The notes below the pieces were generated by a model. It was not told the origin of the DNA. It saw only the letters and a list, made by a program, of their open reading frames with translations, and did not search any database. Made by a program: the position numbers and the translations under genes. From an uncultured Clostridia bacterium (GTDB lineage Bacteria; Bacillota; Clostridia; TANB77; CAG-508), in assembly GCA_934140005.1 (NCBI GenBank), contig CAKPBB010000018.1:1-35923 (forward strand): a stretch of 35,923 bases of DNA, given 5' to 3'. Position 1 is the stretch's first letter, and each line of letters opens with the position of its first letter. This document shows positions 25,119 to 32,934 of this stretch, one piece after another.

Positions 25119-25820
25119 ATGAATTTTGATGAAATTCTAAATGCTACATCAGATACAGATATTATAAATACTTTTATGCTTCTTTTGGAAGAAATAGAAA
25201 ATTCAAAGCATGAAGATAAAAAATATAAAGTTAAAGTAAAATCAAAACCAATACATGAGATATATAAAGAAGGGCTTGAAAAGTATATAGAAGAACCTTT
25301 TGTTAAAGTTTGCCAAGAAGTTTGGGACAAAAATATTTTTACAAAAGAATCAATAAAAAATGATAATGAAGTGAAAATTGTTTTTGATAAATTAAGTGAC
25401 GAAAATTCACAGATATTTAAAAATTTATCTAATTTAGATAGTGAGCATTATTGCTACTCTGCTGAAGATGATCCAATATTAAAATTGAAATATAATCATG
25501 AAGATAATAATACACTAAGTTATGAACTAAAAAAACTTGCTTCTCCTTTAAGACTTCAAGACATTACTTCTGGATATATGTCAGAAAAAGAGTTTTTAAT
25601 GAATATATGTAGTTGCGAAAGAGTTGAAGGGTTAAAAGAACATACAAAAGATTGGAAAGCAGAATTTATATTTGATCCAAGTAAAGTAGAAAAAAATCTA
25701 GAGGAATATTTGAAAGAATATTCTTATGATAGTCTTTTCGTGCCACAAGAAGGAAGAATTTATAAAGATAAATTTTATTTAGATGCACATCAAAAATTTT
25801 TATATAGAAATAGCATATAA
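25119..25820 (+). CDS. Uncharacterised acidic cytoplasmic protein
   Basis: I do not recognise this 233-residue protein. It is acidic, mostly helical, and lacks membrane or signal segments. Possible landmarks are an N-terminal helix (FDEILNATSDTDIINTF), a linker KYKVKVKSKPIHEIYKEGLEKY, a cysteine pair in NICSCERVEG, and a C-terminal segment GRIYKDKFYLDAHQKFL. None matches a known metal site. It has its own promoter and sits between a terminator and the promoter of the PerR-like gene, so it appears to be a single-gene unit. Confidence 0.82.
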   Translation: MNFDEILNATSDTDIINTFMLLLEEIENSKHEDKKYKVKVKSKPIHEIYKEGLEKYIEEPFVKVCQEVWDKNIFTKESIKNDNEVKIVFDKLSDENSQIFKNLSNLDSEHYCYSAEDDPILKLKYNHEDNNTLSYELKKLASPLRLQDITSGYMSEKEFLMNICSCERVEGLKEHTKDWKAEFIFDPSKVEKNLEEYLKEYSYDSLFVPQEGRIYKDKFYLDAHQKFLYRNSI

Positions 25821-25830
25821 TATTTTTTTG

Positions 25831-25874
25831 TGATATAATACTTCATATTTATAATAAAGAGAGAATAATTATAA
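25831..25874 (+). promoter_or_regulatory. Extended -10 promoter and possible PerR box before the Fur-family gene
   Basis: TGA-TATAAT (25831-25839) is an extended -10 without a good -35. Downstream, AGAGAAT-A-ATTATAA (25860-25874) matches the PerR box TTATAATNATTATAA at 11 of 14 defined positions. TTATAAT lies at 25849-25855. In such A/T-rich DNA the box is only suggestive. Confidence 0.35.
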
Positions 25875-25927
25875 GCTCTAAGTATTTATTGTTTTCAAAT
25901 GAAAGTGGTGAAAGGACGATATTAAAT

Positions 25928-26311
25928 ATGGAAAATTATTCTAAACAGCGAGAAGAAATTATTGAAGTATTAGAAAATGCTTATGACCACCCTACTGCTG
26001 AAGAAATTTATACAAGACTCAAAGAAAATTTATCTACTTCTAGTAGAAGCACAGTATATAGAAATTTAGCTTTACTTGTGAATAAAAAAGCAATATTGAA
26101 AATTGCAACACCAGTAGGACCAGATAGATATGATTTAGTAAGAAAAGAACATAATCATGCAATATGTTTGGAATGTGGAAAGGTATTTGATTTTATTTAT
26201 CCTTTTGATTTTAATGAATTAAAAAAAGATATATATAATCAAACTGGAGTAGATTGTGATTTTGAAAACTTTACGATATCTGGAATATGTAAAGATTGCA
26301 AAATTAAATAA
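25928..26311 (+). CDS. PerR-like Fur-family transcriptional regulator
   Basis: This 127-residue repressor has a winged-helix N-terminal domain (HPTAEEIYTRL, then SRSTVYRNLALL) and a metal-binding dimerisation domain. Structural zinc cysteines are Cys80, Cys83, Cys121 and Cys124. The five regulatory-metal ligands known from B. subtilis PerR can all be matched: His21 (His37), Asp69 (Asp85), His75 and His77 (His91, His93), and Asp88 (Asp104). That favours peroxide sensing over iron sensing. I use ATG 25928 with AAGGA 11 nt upstream; the frame opens earlier at TTG 25889. No peroxide-defence gene is adjacent. Confidence 0.9.
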   Translation: MENYSKQREEIIEVLENAYDHPTAEEIYTRLKENLSTSSRSTVYRNLALLVNKKAILKIATPVGPDRYDLVRKEHNHAICLECGKVFDFIYPFDFNELKKDIYNQTGVDCDFENFTISGICKDCKIK

Positions 26312-26329
26312 AAATTAAGGATAAACTAG

Positions 26330-26875
26330 ATGAAAAGAAGCTTAAATAACATAAATAGAATTGCAATTGTTGGAGCACCTGGAACAGGTAAGACAACACT
26401 TGCTAAGAATTTAGGAAAAATATATGAATTACCAATTTTACATTTGGATAATATTCATTATAAAGAAAATTGGATTTTAAGAGATACAGAAGAAAGAAAT
26501 AAAATAATTATAGAAGAAAGCCAAAAAGAAAAATGGATTTTAGATGGAACATTTATTGATACACTTCAAGAAAGAGTAGACAAGGCGGATTTGGTTATAT
26601 TTTTAGATTTTCCAAGAACAACACAGCTTAAGGGAATTTTCGAGAGAAGAATAAAACATATAGGAAAGAAAAAATTTGAAATTCCAAAATTGGATATGAG
26701 TTTTATATTATATGTATTTACTTATAATAAAGAACGAAGAAAATATATAGTAGATATATTAAGTAAGAAGGAAAAGTCAAAAATTATTGTTTTTCAAAAA
26801 AGAAGTGATTTAGACAATTGGTTAAGGAAAAAATTTATTGAAAATAATTTACCAGTAGATAAAATAAATAAATAA
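26330..26875 (+). CDS. P-loop kinase-like protein (FlaR/topology-modulation family)
   Basis: A 181-residue P-loop NTPase with Walker A GAPGTGKT (residues 15-22), a short lid, and the pattern WILDGTF that aligns with the family of adenylate-kinase-like proteins annotated as DNA topology modulation protein FlaR. The motif DLVIFLDFPR acts as the second acidic strand, and the run FERRIKHIGKKK supplies lid arginines. The substrate is unknown, and the topology role is historical rather than proven. It starts 18 bp after the PerR-like gene with AAGGA upstream, so the two are probably cotranscribed. Confidence 0.85.
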   Translation: MKRSLNNINRIAIVGAPGTGKTTLAKNLGKIYELPILHLDNIHYKENWILRDTEERNKIIIEESQKEKWILDGTFIDTLQERVDKADLVIFLDFPRTTQLKGIFERRIKHIGKKKFEIPKLDMSFILYVFTYNKERRKYIVDILSKKEKSKIIVFQKRSDLDNWLRKKFIENNLPVDKINK

Positions 26876-26877
26876 AA

Positions 26878-26904
26878 TTAGCACTCTAATATTGACTTTG
26901 CTAA
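26878..26904 (+). promoter_or_regulatory. CIRCE-like operator (HrcA site) upstream of htpG
   Basis: TTAGCACTC is a perfect left CIRCE arm (26878-26886). Exactly 9 bp later comes CTTTGCTAA (26896-26904), which keeps 6 of the 9 bases of the right arm GAGTGCTAA. The 9-9-9 spacing is exact, 15 of 18 arm positions fit, and the element overlaps the -35 box. Confidence 0.65.
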
Positions 26905-26920
26905 AACAAAGGAATATAAT
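26892..26920 (+). promoter_or_regulatory. Promoter of htpG
   Basis: TTGACT (26892-26897), a 17-bp spacer and a perfect TATAAT (26915-26920). The -35 lies within the CIRCE-like operator, a placement that would let HrcA block RNA polymerase. Confidence 0.8.
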
Positions 26921-26949
26921 ACACCTTGTAAGAAAGAGGTGTATTTTTT

Positions 26950-28827
26950 ATGAAACAATTTAAAGCAGAATCAAAAAGATTACTAGATTTAATGATCAAT
27001 TCAATTTATACAAATAAAGAAATATTTTTAAGAGAGTTGATTTCAAATGCTAGTGATGCTATTGATAAACTATATTATGAGTCTTTAACAAATAAAGATA
27101 TAAAAGTTAAAAAAGAAGATTTGAAAATCAATATTGAGTTAGATAAAGAAAATAGAACAATCACAATTTCAGATAATGGTTGTGGTATGGACGAAAATGA
27201 ATTAGAAAATAATTTAGGAACAATAGCTAAAAGTGGTTCATTAAATTTCAAAAAGGAAAATGAAAAGAAAGAAGACATTGAAATTATTGGACAATTTGGT
27301 GTAGGCTTCTATTCAGCTTTCATGGTAAGTGATGAAGTAACTGTATATTCTAAAAAGTACAATTCAGATAAAGCCTATGTATGGAAATCTAAAGGTGCAG
27401 AAGGCTATAGTGTAGAGCCTTGTGAAAAAGAAGATTATGGAACAAAAATAGTTTTAAATATTAAACCAGATACTGATGAAGAAAAGTATAGTGAATTTTT
27501 GGAAGAATATAAGATTAAAGATATGGTAAAGAAATATTCTGATTATATTCGTTACCCAATTCAAATGCTTTGCTCAGAAGAAAAGTTAAAAGAAGGCTCA
27601 AAAAATGAATATGAAACAGTAAAGACTTTAACAACTTTAAACAGCATGATTCCTATTTGGAAAAAGCCAAAGGCAAAAGTTACAGAGGAAGAATATGATA
27701 GCTTTTATAGAGAAAAATTTAATGACTATGAAAAACCAATAAAGGTAATTCATACAGCTGTTGAAGGTACTTGCAGTTATAATGCTTTATTATATATTCC
27801 TTCACATGAACCATTTGATTATTACACACCAAACTTTAAAAAAGGTTTGCAATTATACTCAAATGGTGTATTGATTATGGAAAAATGTGAAGAATTATTG
27901 CCAGATTATTATTGTTTTGTAAATGGTTTAGTTGATAGTCAAGATTTATCTTTAAACATTTCAAGAGAAATTTTACAACATGATAGACAATTAAAAGTAA
28001 TTGCTAAAAGCTTGGAGAAAAAGATAAATACAGAACTTGTAAATCTATTAAAAGAAGATAGAGAAAAATATGAAAAGTTCTTTAAAGCTTTTGGCAGACA
28101 ATTAAAATATGGTACATATAGTGATTTTGGAATGAATAAGGAAAACTTACAAGATTTATTATTATTCTATTCATCTTTAACCAAGAAACAAACTACTCTA
28201 GGCGAATATGTAGAGAGAATGAAAGAAGACCAAAAAGCTATTTACTATGCTTGTGGTGAAACTGCTGAAAAAATAGATATGTTACCACAGGTTGAAAAAG
28301 TAAAAGAAAAAGGCTATGAAATTTTATATGCAACAGATTCAATTGATGAATTTGTATTCCAAACAATGATGGAATATAAAGATAAGACTTTCAAAAATGT
28401 TTCTTCAGAAGATTTGGATTTAGATACAGCAGAAGAAAAAGAAGCTATCAAGAAAGAAAATGAAGAAAATAAAGAATTATTAGAAATAATGAAAGAAACA
28501 TTAAAAGATGATGTACAAGAAGTTAGATTTACAAATAGATTAAAAAAACACCCTGTTTGTTTAACAACAGAAGGTGGAATTTCTATTGAAATGGAAAAAG
28601 TAATAAATAGTGTTCCATCTGATCAAAAAGTTAAAGCAAAGATAGTTCTTGAAATAAATGATTCACATCCTATTGCTCAAAAATTAAAAGATTTATATAC
28701 TAACGATAAAGAAGAATTAAAAAATTACACAAAGATATTATTTGCTACTTCAAAATTGATTGAAGGTTTATCTGTTGAAAATCCTACAGAAATTAGTAAT
28801 TTAATTTGTGATGCAATATCAAAATAA
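26950..28827 (+). CDS. htpG: Molecular chaperone HtpG (Hsp90)
   Basis: HtpG is the bacterial Hsp90, an ATP-dependent cytoplasmic dimeric chaperone. The 625 residues carry the N-terminal GHKL ATPase motifs: ELISNASDAIDKL, the DNGCGM nucleotide loop, and IGQFGVGFYSAFMV at the lid. The middle-domain catalytic-loop region SLNISREILQ is followed by the C-terminal dimerisation domain. Length is normal for the family. It has a strong promoter, a CIRCE-like operator and an AAAGAGGTG site, and appears to be a single-gene unit. Confidence 0.97.
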   Translation: MKQFKAESKRLLDLMINSIYTNKEIFLRELISNASDAIDKLYYESLTNKDIKVKKEDLKINIELDKENRTITISDNGCGMDENELENNLGTIAKSGSLNFKKENEKKEDIEIIGQFGVGFYSAFMVSDEVTVYSKKYNSDKAYVWKSKGAEGYSVEPCEKEDYGTKIVLNIKPDTDEEKYSEFLEEYKIKDMVKKYSDYIRYPIQMLCSEEKLKEGSKNEYETVKTLTTLNSMIPIWKKPKAKVTEEEYDSFYREKFNDYEKPIKVIHTAVEGTCSYNALLYIPSHEPFDYYTPNFKKGLQLYSNGVLIMEKCEELLPDYYCFVNGLVDSQDLSLNISREILQHDRQLKVIAKSLEKKINTELVNLLKEDREKYEKFFKAFGRQLKYGTYSDFGMNKENLQDLLLFYSSLTKKQTTLGEYVERMKEDQKAIYYACGETAEKIDMLPQVEKVKEKGYEILYATDSIDEFVFQTMMEYKDKTFKNVSSEDLDLDTAEEKEAIKKENEENKELLEIMKETLKDDVQEVRFTNRLKKHPVCLTTEGGISIEMEKVINSVPSDQKVKAKIVLEINDSHPIAQKLKDLYTNDKEELKNYTKILFATSKLIEGLSVENPTEISNLICDAISK

Positions 28828-28919
28828 GTAAAGTATTGAATATTGGAGTACATACTTAAATTATAGAAGTGTGTATTCCATTTTATATTATAAAAAATTT
28901 AATAAGAAAGATTAAAAAT

Positions 28920-29573
28920 ATGGAATATAGTATTGACTATGGAAGAAGAAAAAATGTATATATTTTAATTAGAGATGGAAAAGTAATTTTAAAAGTTCCA
29001 AAAAATTATCCTAAATATAAAATGGAAAAAATTATAAATGAAAAAGAAAAATGGATAAATAAAAAATTACAAGAATATAATCAAAAAAATAGAAATGTAA
29101 GAGAATATAAAGATGGCGCAAATATTTATGTTTTAGGTAATAAATATACTTTGAAAATTAAATATTATTCTAAAACAAGAATAATGGTAAAATTAGAAGA
29201 TTCAAATTTTGTGATATATTTTCCAGAAAATTTACAAATAAATGAAGAATTGATAAAAGAGGTTATAGGAAAATATTATTGCAAACTTGCTAAAATAGAA
29301 TTGCCTAAATATTTAGAAAATGTTGTCAAAAAGGTAAAAATATATCCAAGCAGTTGCTCTGTAAGAAACATGAAAAGAGCATGGGGAAACTGTAACACTA
29401 AAAAAGCTATTCATTTAAATACTAATTTGATTAAGTATTCAAAGCAGGCCATTGAATATGTTTGTTTACATGAAATTTGCCATTTAAAATATATGAATCA
29501 TTCTAAAGATTTTTGGAAAATGGTTGAAAGCTATATGCCAAATTATAAAGAAATAGAAAAAGAACTAAGATAA
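28920..29573 (+). CDS. YgjP-type zinc metallopeptidase (DUF45, SprT-like fold)
   Basis: This 217-residue protein of the M48-like YgjP family has the zinc motif HEICH at residues 184-188. The upstream signature is RAWGNCNTKKAIHLN, a variant of the usual WGSC motif, and the third-ligand region NHSKDFW follows. There is no signal peptide. Function is not established for the family; some members are linked to restriction or DNA repair loci, but nothing here supports that. I prefer ATG 28920, whose N-terminus matches the family; the frame opens earlier at GTG 28869. The ribosome binding site is weak. Confidence 0.88.
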   Translation: MEYSIDYGRRKNVYILIRDGKVILKVPKNYPKYKMEKIINEKEKWINKKLQEYNQKNRNVREYKDGANIYVLGNKYTLKIKYYSKTRIMVKLEDSNFVIYFPENLQINEELIKEVIGKYYCKLAKIELPKYLENVVKKVKIYPSSCSVRNMKRAWGNCNTKKAIHLNTNLIKYSKQAIEYVCLHEICHLKYMNHSKDFWKMVESYMPNYKEIEKELR

Positions 29574-29574
29574 G

Positions 29575-29613
29575 AAAATCATAATTGGTTTTAAAAACTA
29601 ATTATGATTTTTT
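29575..29613. terminator. Terminator between convergent genes
   Basis: AAAATCATAATT pairs with AATTATGATTTT (12 bp) around an inner GTTTT/AAAAC match. A T-run follows on the plus strand, and A residues precede it, so it may also end the minus-strand TVP38 transcript. Confidence 0.75.
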
Positions 29614-29644
29614 GTATAATAGTAAAACATATATTATTGAGAAT

Positions 29645-30359
29645 CTATGATTTGTTTTTTGTACTTGTGTGTTCTTTTGTTTTGGAAAAGAATTTATTAT
29701 ATATACCAGCAATTGCAAAAGATACTAAATAAGTAATTGCATATACTATAATAATGGTATAAATATCTCCTGATAAAATTCTACTTCCAACTATAGTAGA
29801 AGAAATTAAAGCAGGAAATCTTGCAAATAAAGATACAAGCAAGAATTTAGAAATAGATATAGGAAGTAAGTTTCCAATGTAAGTTAATAAGTCTTTAGGC
29901 ATAGCTGGTAAAAAATATAGGAAAAACAATGTAACTTCAACTTTATGTGGATTGTTATTTATTATATCATTTACTTTATTCAAAGTTTTTTCTGGAATTA
30001 TATCACTAACTAAATTTATACCAAATTTTTTAACAGATAGTGCAATTAAGATGCTACTAATTGTGTATCCAATATAAAGAAGAATCATTCCCAAAAAAGG
30101 ACCATAACACATACCAGCTAATAGTTCAATTGGTTCACCTGGTAGAAAAACAACAATGGCTTTACATGCTGCCATACCTATTATTGTTAGTGGACCAAGA
30201 AATCCGTAAATGATTGATTCTATTGGAAAAATTATCACGACCATCTTGAGTGGTTAGACTCATAAATATTGGAAATAATTTTATAATTATTAGCAAAAAT
30301 AGTAGTAATACTATAAAGAAAATAATTTGTCTTATAATTTTTAAATTTTTTTGTTTCAA
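29645..30359 (-). pseudogene. TVP38/TMEM64-family membrane protein gene with a single-base frameshift
   Basis: The gene is split between two frames. Upstream, TTG 30359 (AGAGG 7 nt before) opens a frame with a membrane anchor and the family motif SLTTQDGRDNF. After a run of five T residues (plus-strand A residues, 30227-30231), the continuing homology (IESIIYGFLGPLTIIGM, later FLPGEPIELLAG) is in the +1 frame, down to 29645. Removing one T gives a normal 237-residue protein of the VTT/DedA-like family. It lies 40 bp after the DUF1836 gene in the same direction. The cause may be a sequencing error, recent inactivation, or +1 slippage at UUU-U. Confidence 0.8.
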
Positions 30360-30399
30360 ATTTTAGCCTCTTTTCTTAATTTTTATAAAATCTTTGCAC

Positions 30400-30936
30400 T
30401 TATTTTTTATTATTTTCATACATTTTCAAAATGCTTTCAGACATCAATCTACTGTTTGAAGATGCAATTGCAAGAAATAATGCTGTGTCTAAAAATGAAT
30501 TTTCATTGTCATTTAAGAAAGTATTACTTGATTTTATGACTTCACTAAAAGTAGTTTGATATAAATTACTAAAATTGTTTAATAGCTCTTCAATGCTACA
30601 AGCTTTCAGTTTTAAGTTAATAAGCTCTTTAATTTGAGGAATTGGCATAACTTGCTTTAAACTACATATAATAACAAGGTATGCTATATGCTCTCGTGAG
30701 TATTTTTTCTTAATTGGAGCAGGCATAATATTAAGTTTTACATAATTGTTAATCATAGATGGTGTAATTAGTTTATTGTCATCATTTGTAGTTAAATCAG
30801 ATAAATATTTTTCCATTAAAACAATTACTTGATCCATATATAAATCTATTTCTGGTAAATCTTCCCATTTAGGAAGTCTATGTAGTTCCATTTTTTTGGA
30901 AAAATCAGTATAAATACTATTTAAATTATTACTCAT
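30400..30936 (-). CDS. DUF1836 domain-containing protein, probable DNA-binding regulator
   Basis: The 178 residues match the DUF1836 family. A helix-turn-helix-like segment (ITPSMINNYVKLNIMPAPIKKKYSREH) is followed by a helical region ending in a conserved hydrophobic stretch (ALFLAIASSNSRLM). The HTH part resembles MerR-like wings, so a transcriptional role is likely but unproven. I start at ATG 30936, which has GAAGGG 8 nt upstream; the frame opens earlier at 31035. It faces the acyl-CoA synthetase gene across a shared control region that contains an 11-bp-arm inverted repeat on its own side. Confidence 0.85.
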   Translation of the reverse strand: MSNNLNSIYTDFSKKMELHRLPKWEDLPEIDLYMDQVIVLMEKYLSDLTTNDDNKLITPSMINNYVKLNIMPAPIKKKYSREHIAYLVIICSLKQVMPIPQIKELINLKLKACSIEELLNNFSNLYQTTFSEVIKSSNTFLNDNENSFLDTALFLAIASSNSRLMSESILKMYENNKK

Positions 30937-30977
30937 ATTAAACCCTTCTTTAATGTATTGTTTATTTAAATTAAAAA

Positions 30978-31006
30978 AATTATGTTTAAACTTTATAAAC
31001 ATAATT
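30978..31006 (-). promoter_or_regulatory. Inverted repeat upstream of the DUF1836 gene
   Basis: AATTATGTTTA and TAAACATAATT are perfect 11-bp arms around a 7-bp centre. On the minus strand it overlaps a TATAAT (31004-31009) and would cover the region from -10 to about +20. This fits a repressor operator, possibly autoregulatory, or a leader hairpin. Confidence 0.55.
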
Positions 31007-31086
31007 ATAATAGCATAATTTGTGAAAAAATTCAAATTTTAAAGGTAAAATTAAGAATTTTATGATATTTTACAATAAAATAATAA

Positions 31087-31115
31087 TTGACTTTGGTTTT
31101 GAAAACATATATAAT
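31087..31115 (+). promoter_or_regulatory. Promoter of the acyl-CoA synthetase gene
   Basis: TTGACT (31087-31092), a 17-bp spacer and a perfect TATAAT (31110-31115). The predicted start is near 31122, and GGAGGCG (about 31133-31139) is the ribosome binding site. Confidence 0.8.
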
Positions 31116-31127
31116 AGTTTTGAAAAC
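31096..31127 (+). promoter_or_regulatory. Twin palindromic operator at the acyl-CoA synthetase promoter
   Basis: The 11-bp palindrome GTTTTGAAAAC occurs identically at 31096-31106 and 31117-31127. The copies are centred 21 bp apart (two helical turns) and flank the -10, with the second over the transcription start. This is a classic repressor layout, but the motif does not match an operator I know. Confidence 0.6.
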
Positions 31128-31147
31128 TAGATGGAGGCGTTTCAAGT

Positions 31148-32875
31148 ATGAAAAAAGATGAAACTTTTTTTGAATATCCAGAATTTACTAATGTTAAAGA
31201 TATAATTTACTATTCTGTAGATAAATTTAAAAATAATAAGGCTTTTATAATTAAAGAAAAAAATGGAAAAGATATAAAATATATAGATGTAACATATGAG
31301 AAGTTTTTAGAAGAAGCCAATGCTTTAGGAACAGGCTTATTTAGGCTTGGACTTAAAGGGAAAAAAGTGGGAATAATTGCTAAAAATAGATATGAATGGG
31401 CTTTAACTTATGTTACTTGTTTATTAGGTGGAATTATAGCAGTTCCTTTGGATAAAGGACTAACAGATGTTGAAATAGAAAATTCAATTTTAAGAAGTAA
31501 GATAGATGCAATTGTTTTTGAAGATAAAAATGCAGAAATTATTTCTGAAATAAGAGCAAAAGGAAATAGTACTATAAAAGAATATATCTGTATGGATAAA
31601 GTAAATGAATTTACAACTATTCAAGAAGTAAAAGAAAATGGAAGCAAAAGGCTTGAATCTGGTGACACAAGTTTTATTGATACAAAAATAAATGATAAAG
31701 AACTTGCAGTTTTAGTATTTACTTCAGGAACATCATCAACATCAAAAATAGTAATGCTTTCACAATTCAATATAGCACAAAATATTTGTGCTATGCAAAG
31801 AGTAGAAGACTTTAGACAAACAGATGTTAATTTAGCTTTCTTACCTTTGCATCATACATTTGGTTCAACAGGACAACTTATAATGTTGAGTTCAGGAATA
31901 ACAACAGCGTTTCCAGATGGATTAAGATATATTGGTCAAAACTTAAAAGAATATAAAGTTACATTTTTTGTTGGAGTTCCAGTACTTGTAGAAGCTATTT
32001 ATAAAAACTTAATGAAAGAAATTGCAAAACAAGGAAAAACTAAACAAATAAAATTTGCAAGAGCTTTATCTAATTTCTTACTAAAATTCCATATAGATAT
32101 TAGAAGAAAAATCTTTGCACCAATTATTGAACAGCTAGGTGGATTAAGATTTGTAATTAGTGGTGCTGCAAGCTTAGATAAAGATGTTGAAAAAGCATTT
32201 AATGATTTAGGAATATTAACAATTCAAGGTTATGGATTAACAGAAGCTTCACCAGTTATTGCTGCTGAAAATTATAAATATAGAAAATATGGTTCAATTG
32301 GTTTTCCAATGACAAATATAGAAGTAAAAATAGAAAATAAAAATGAACAAGGAATTGGCGAATTAGTTGTTAAAGGCCCAAACATTATGCTTGGATATTA
32401 TGAAAATGAAGAAGAAACAAATAAAGTGTTAAAAGATGGATGGCTACATACAGGTGATTTAGCTTATCAAGATAAAGAAGGATATATTTATATCACAGGA
32501 AGAGAAAAAAACTTGATAGTACTAAAAAATGGAAAGAAAATTTTTCCAGAAGAACTTGAAGATTTAGTAAATAAATTAGATTTAGTAAGTGAATGCATGG
32601 TGTTTGGTTTACCAAAAGATGATGATGTTAGTTTATCTGTAAAAGTAAAACTTGACAAAGAAGTAATAAAAGAAAAATATTCAACTTTGAATGAAGAAGA
32701 AATTGAAAAAATATTATGGGATAAAATAAAAGAAATAAACAAAAAAATGCCAACTTATAAATATATGAAGCATTTATTTATTGAAGAAGAAGATTTTATC
32801 AAAACAACAACAAATAAAATAAAAAGAAATGAAGAAATGAAAAAAATAATGGATTCAATCACGAAAAAGTCATAG
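31148..32875 (+). CDS. AMP-binding long-chain acyl-CoA synthetase-like protein
   Basis: The 575-residue protein is an ANL-superfamily adenylating enzyme. Visible are the phosphate-binding motif TSGTSSTSK, GYGLTEASPVI, GELVVKGPNIMLGYY, the hinge region DGWLHTGDLAY, and the C-terminal lysine zone GKKIFPEELE. Such enzymes activate fatty acids with ATP and transfer them to CoA or to an acyl carrier. The sequence is closest to FAA1/FadD-type long-chain synthetases, and no membrane segment is obvious. It has a strong, apparently repressed promoter and is divergent from DUF1836. The acyl chain length and acceptor are not predictable. Confidence 0.92.
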   Translation: MKKDETFFEYPEFTNVKDIIYYSVDKFKNNKAFIIKEKNGKDIKYIDVTYEKFLEEANALGTGLFRLGLKGKKVGIIAKNRYEWALTYVTCLLGGIIAVPLDKGLTDVEIENSILRSKIDAIVFEDKNAEIISEIRAKGNSTIKEYICMDKVNEFTTIQEVKENGSKRLESGDTSFIDTKINDKELAVLVFTSGTSSTSKIVMLSQFNIAQNICAMQRVEDFRQTDVNLAFLPLHHTFGSTGQLIMLSSGITTAFPDGLRYIGQNLKEYKVTFFVGVPVLVEAIYKNLMKEIAKQGKTKQIKFARALSNFLLKFHIDIRRKIFAPIIEQLGGLRFVISGAASLDKDVEKAFNDLGILTIQGYGLTEASPVIAAENYKYRKYGSIGFPMTNIEVKIENKNEQGIGELVVKGPNIMLGYYENEEETNKVLKDGWLHTGDLAYQDKEGYIYITGREKNLIVLKNGKKIFPEELEDLVNKLDLVSECMVFGLPKDDDVSLSVKVKLDKEVIKEKYSTLNEEEIEKILWDKIKEINKKMPTYKYMKHLFIEEEDFIKTTTNKIKRNEEMKKIMDSITKKS

Positions 32876-32934
32876 AATATTCACTTTTCTTTTCACATTA
32901 TGTAGTATAATAATAGAAAAGGAAGGTTTTTAAT

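Noticed and set aside
28828..28919. Hairpin AAGTAT/ATACTT after htpG as a terminator
   Set aside because: The arms are 6 bp with a 15-nt loop and no T-tract.
29645..30359. Programmed frameshifting as the main explanation for the split TVP38 gene
   Set aside because: A +1 slip at UUU-U is possible, but there is no stimulatory stop codon or known precedent in the family; a sequence error or simple mutation is more likely.
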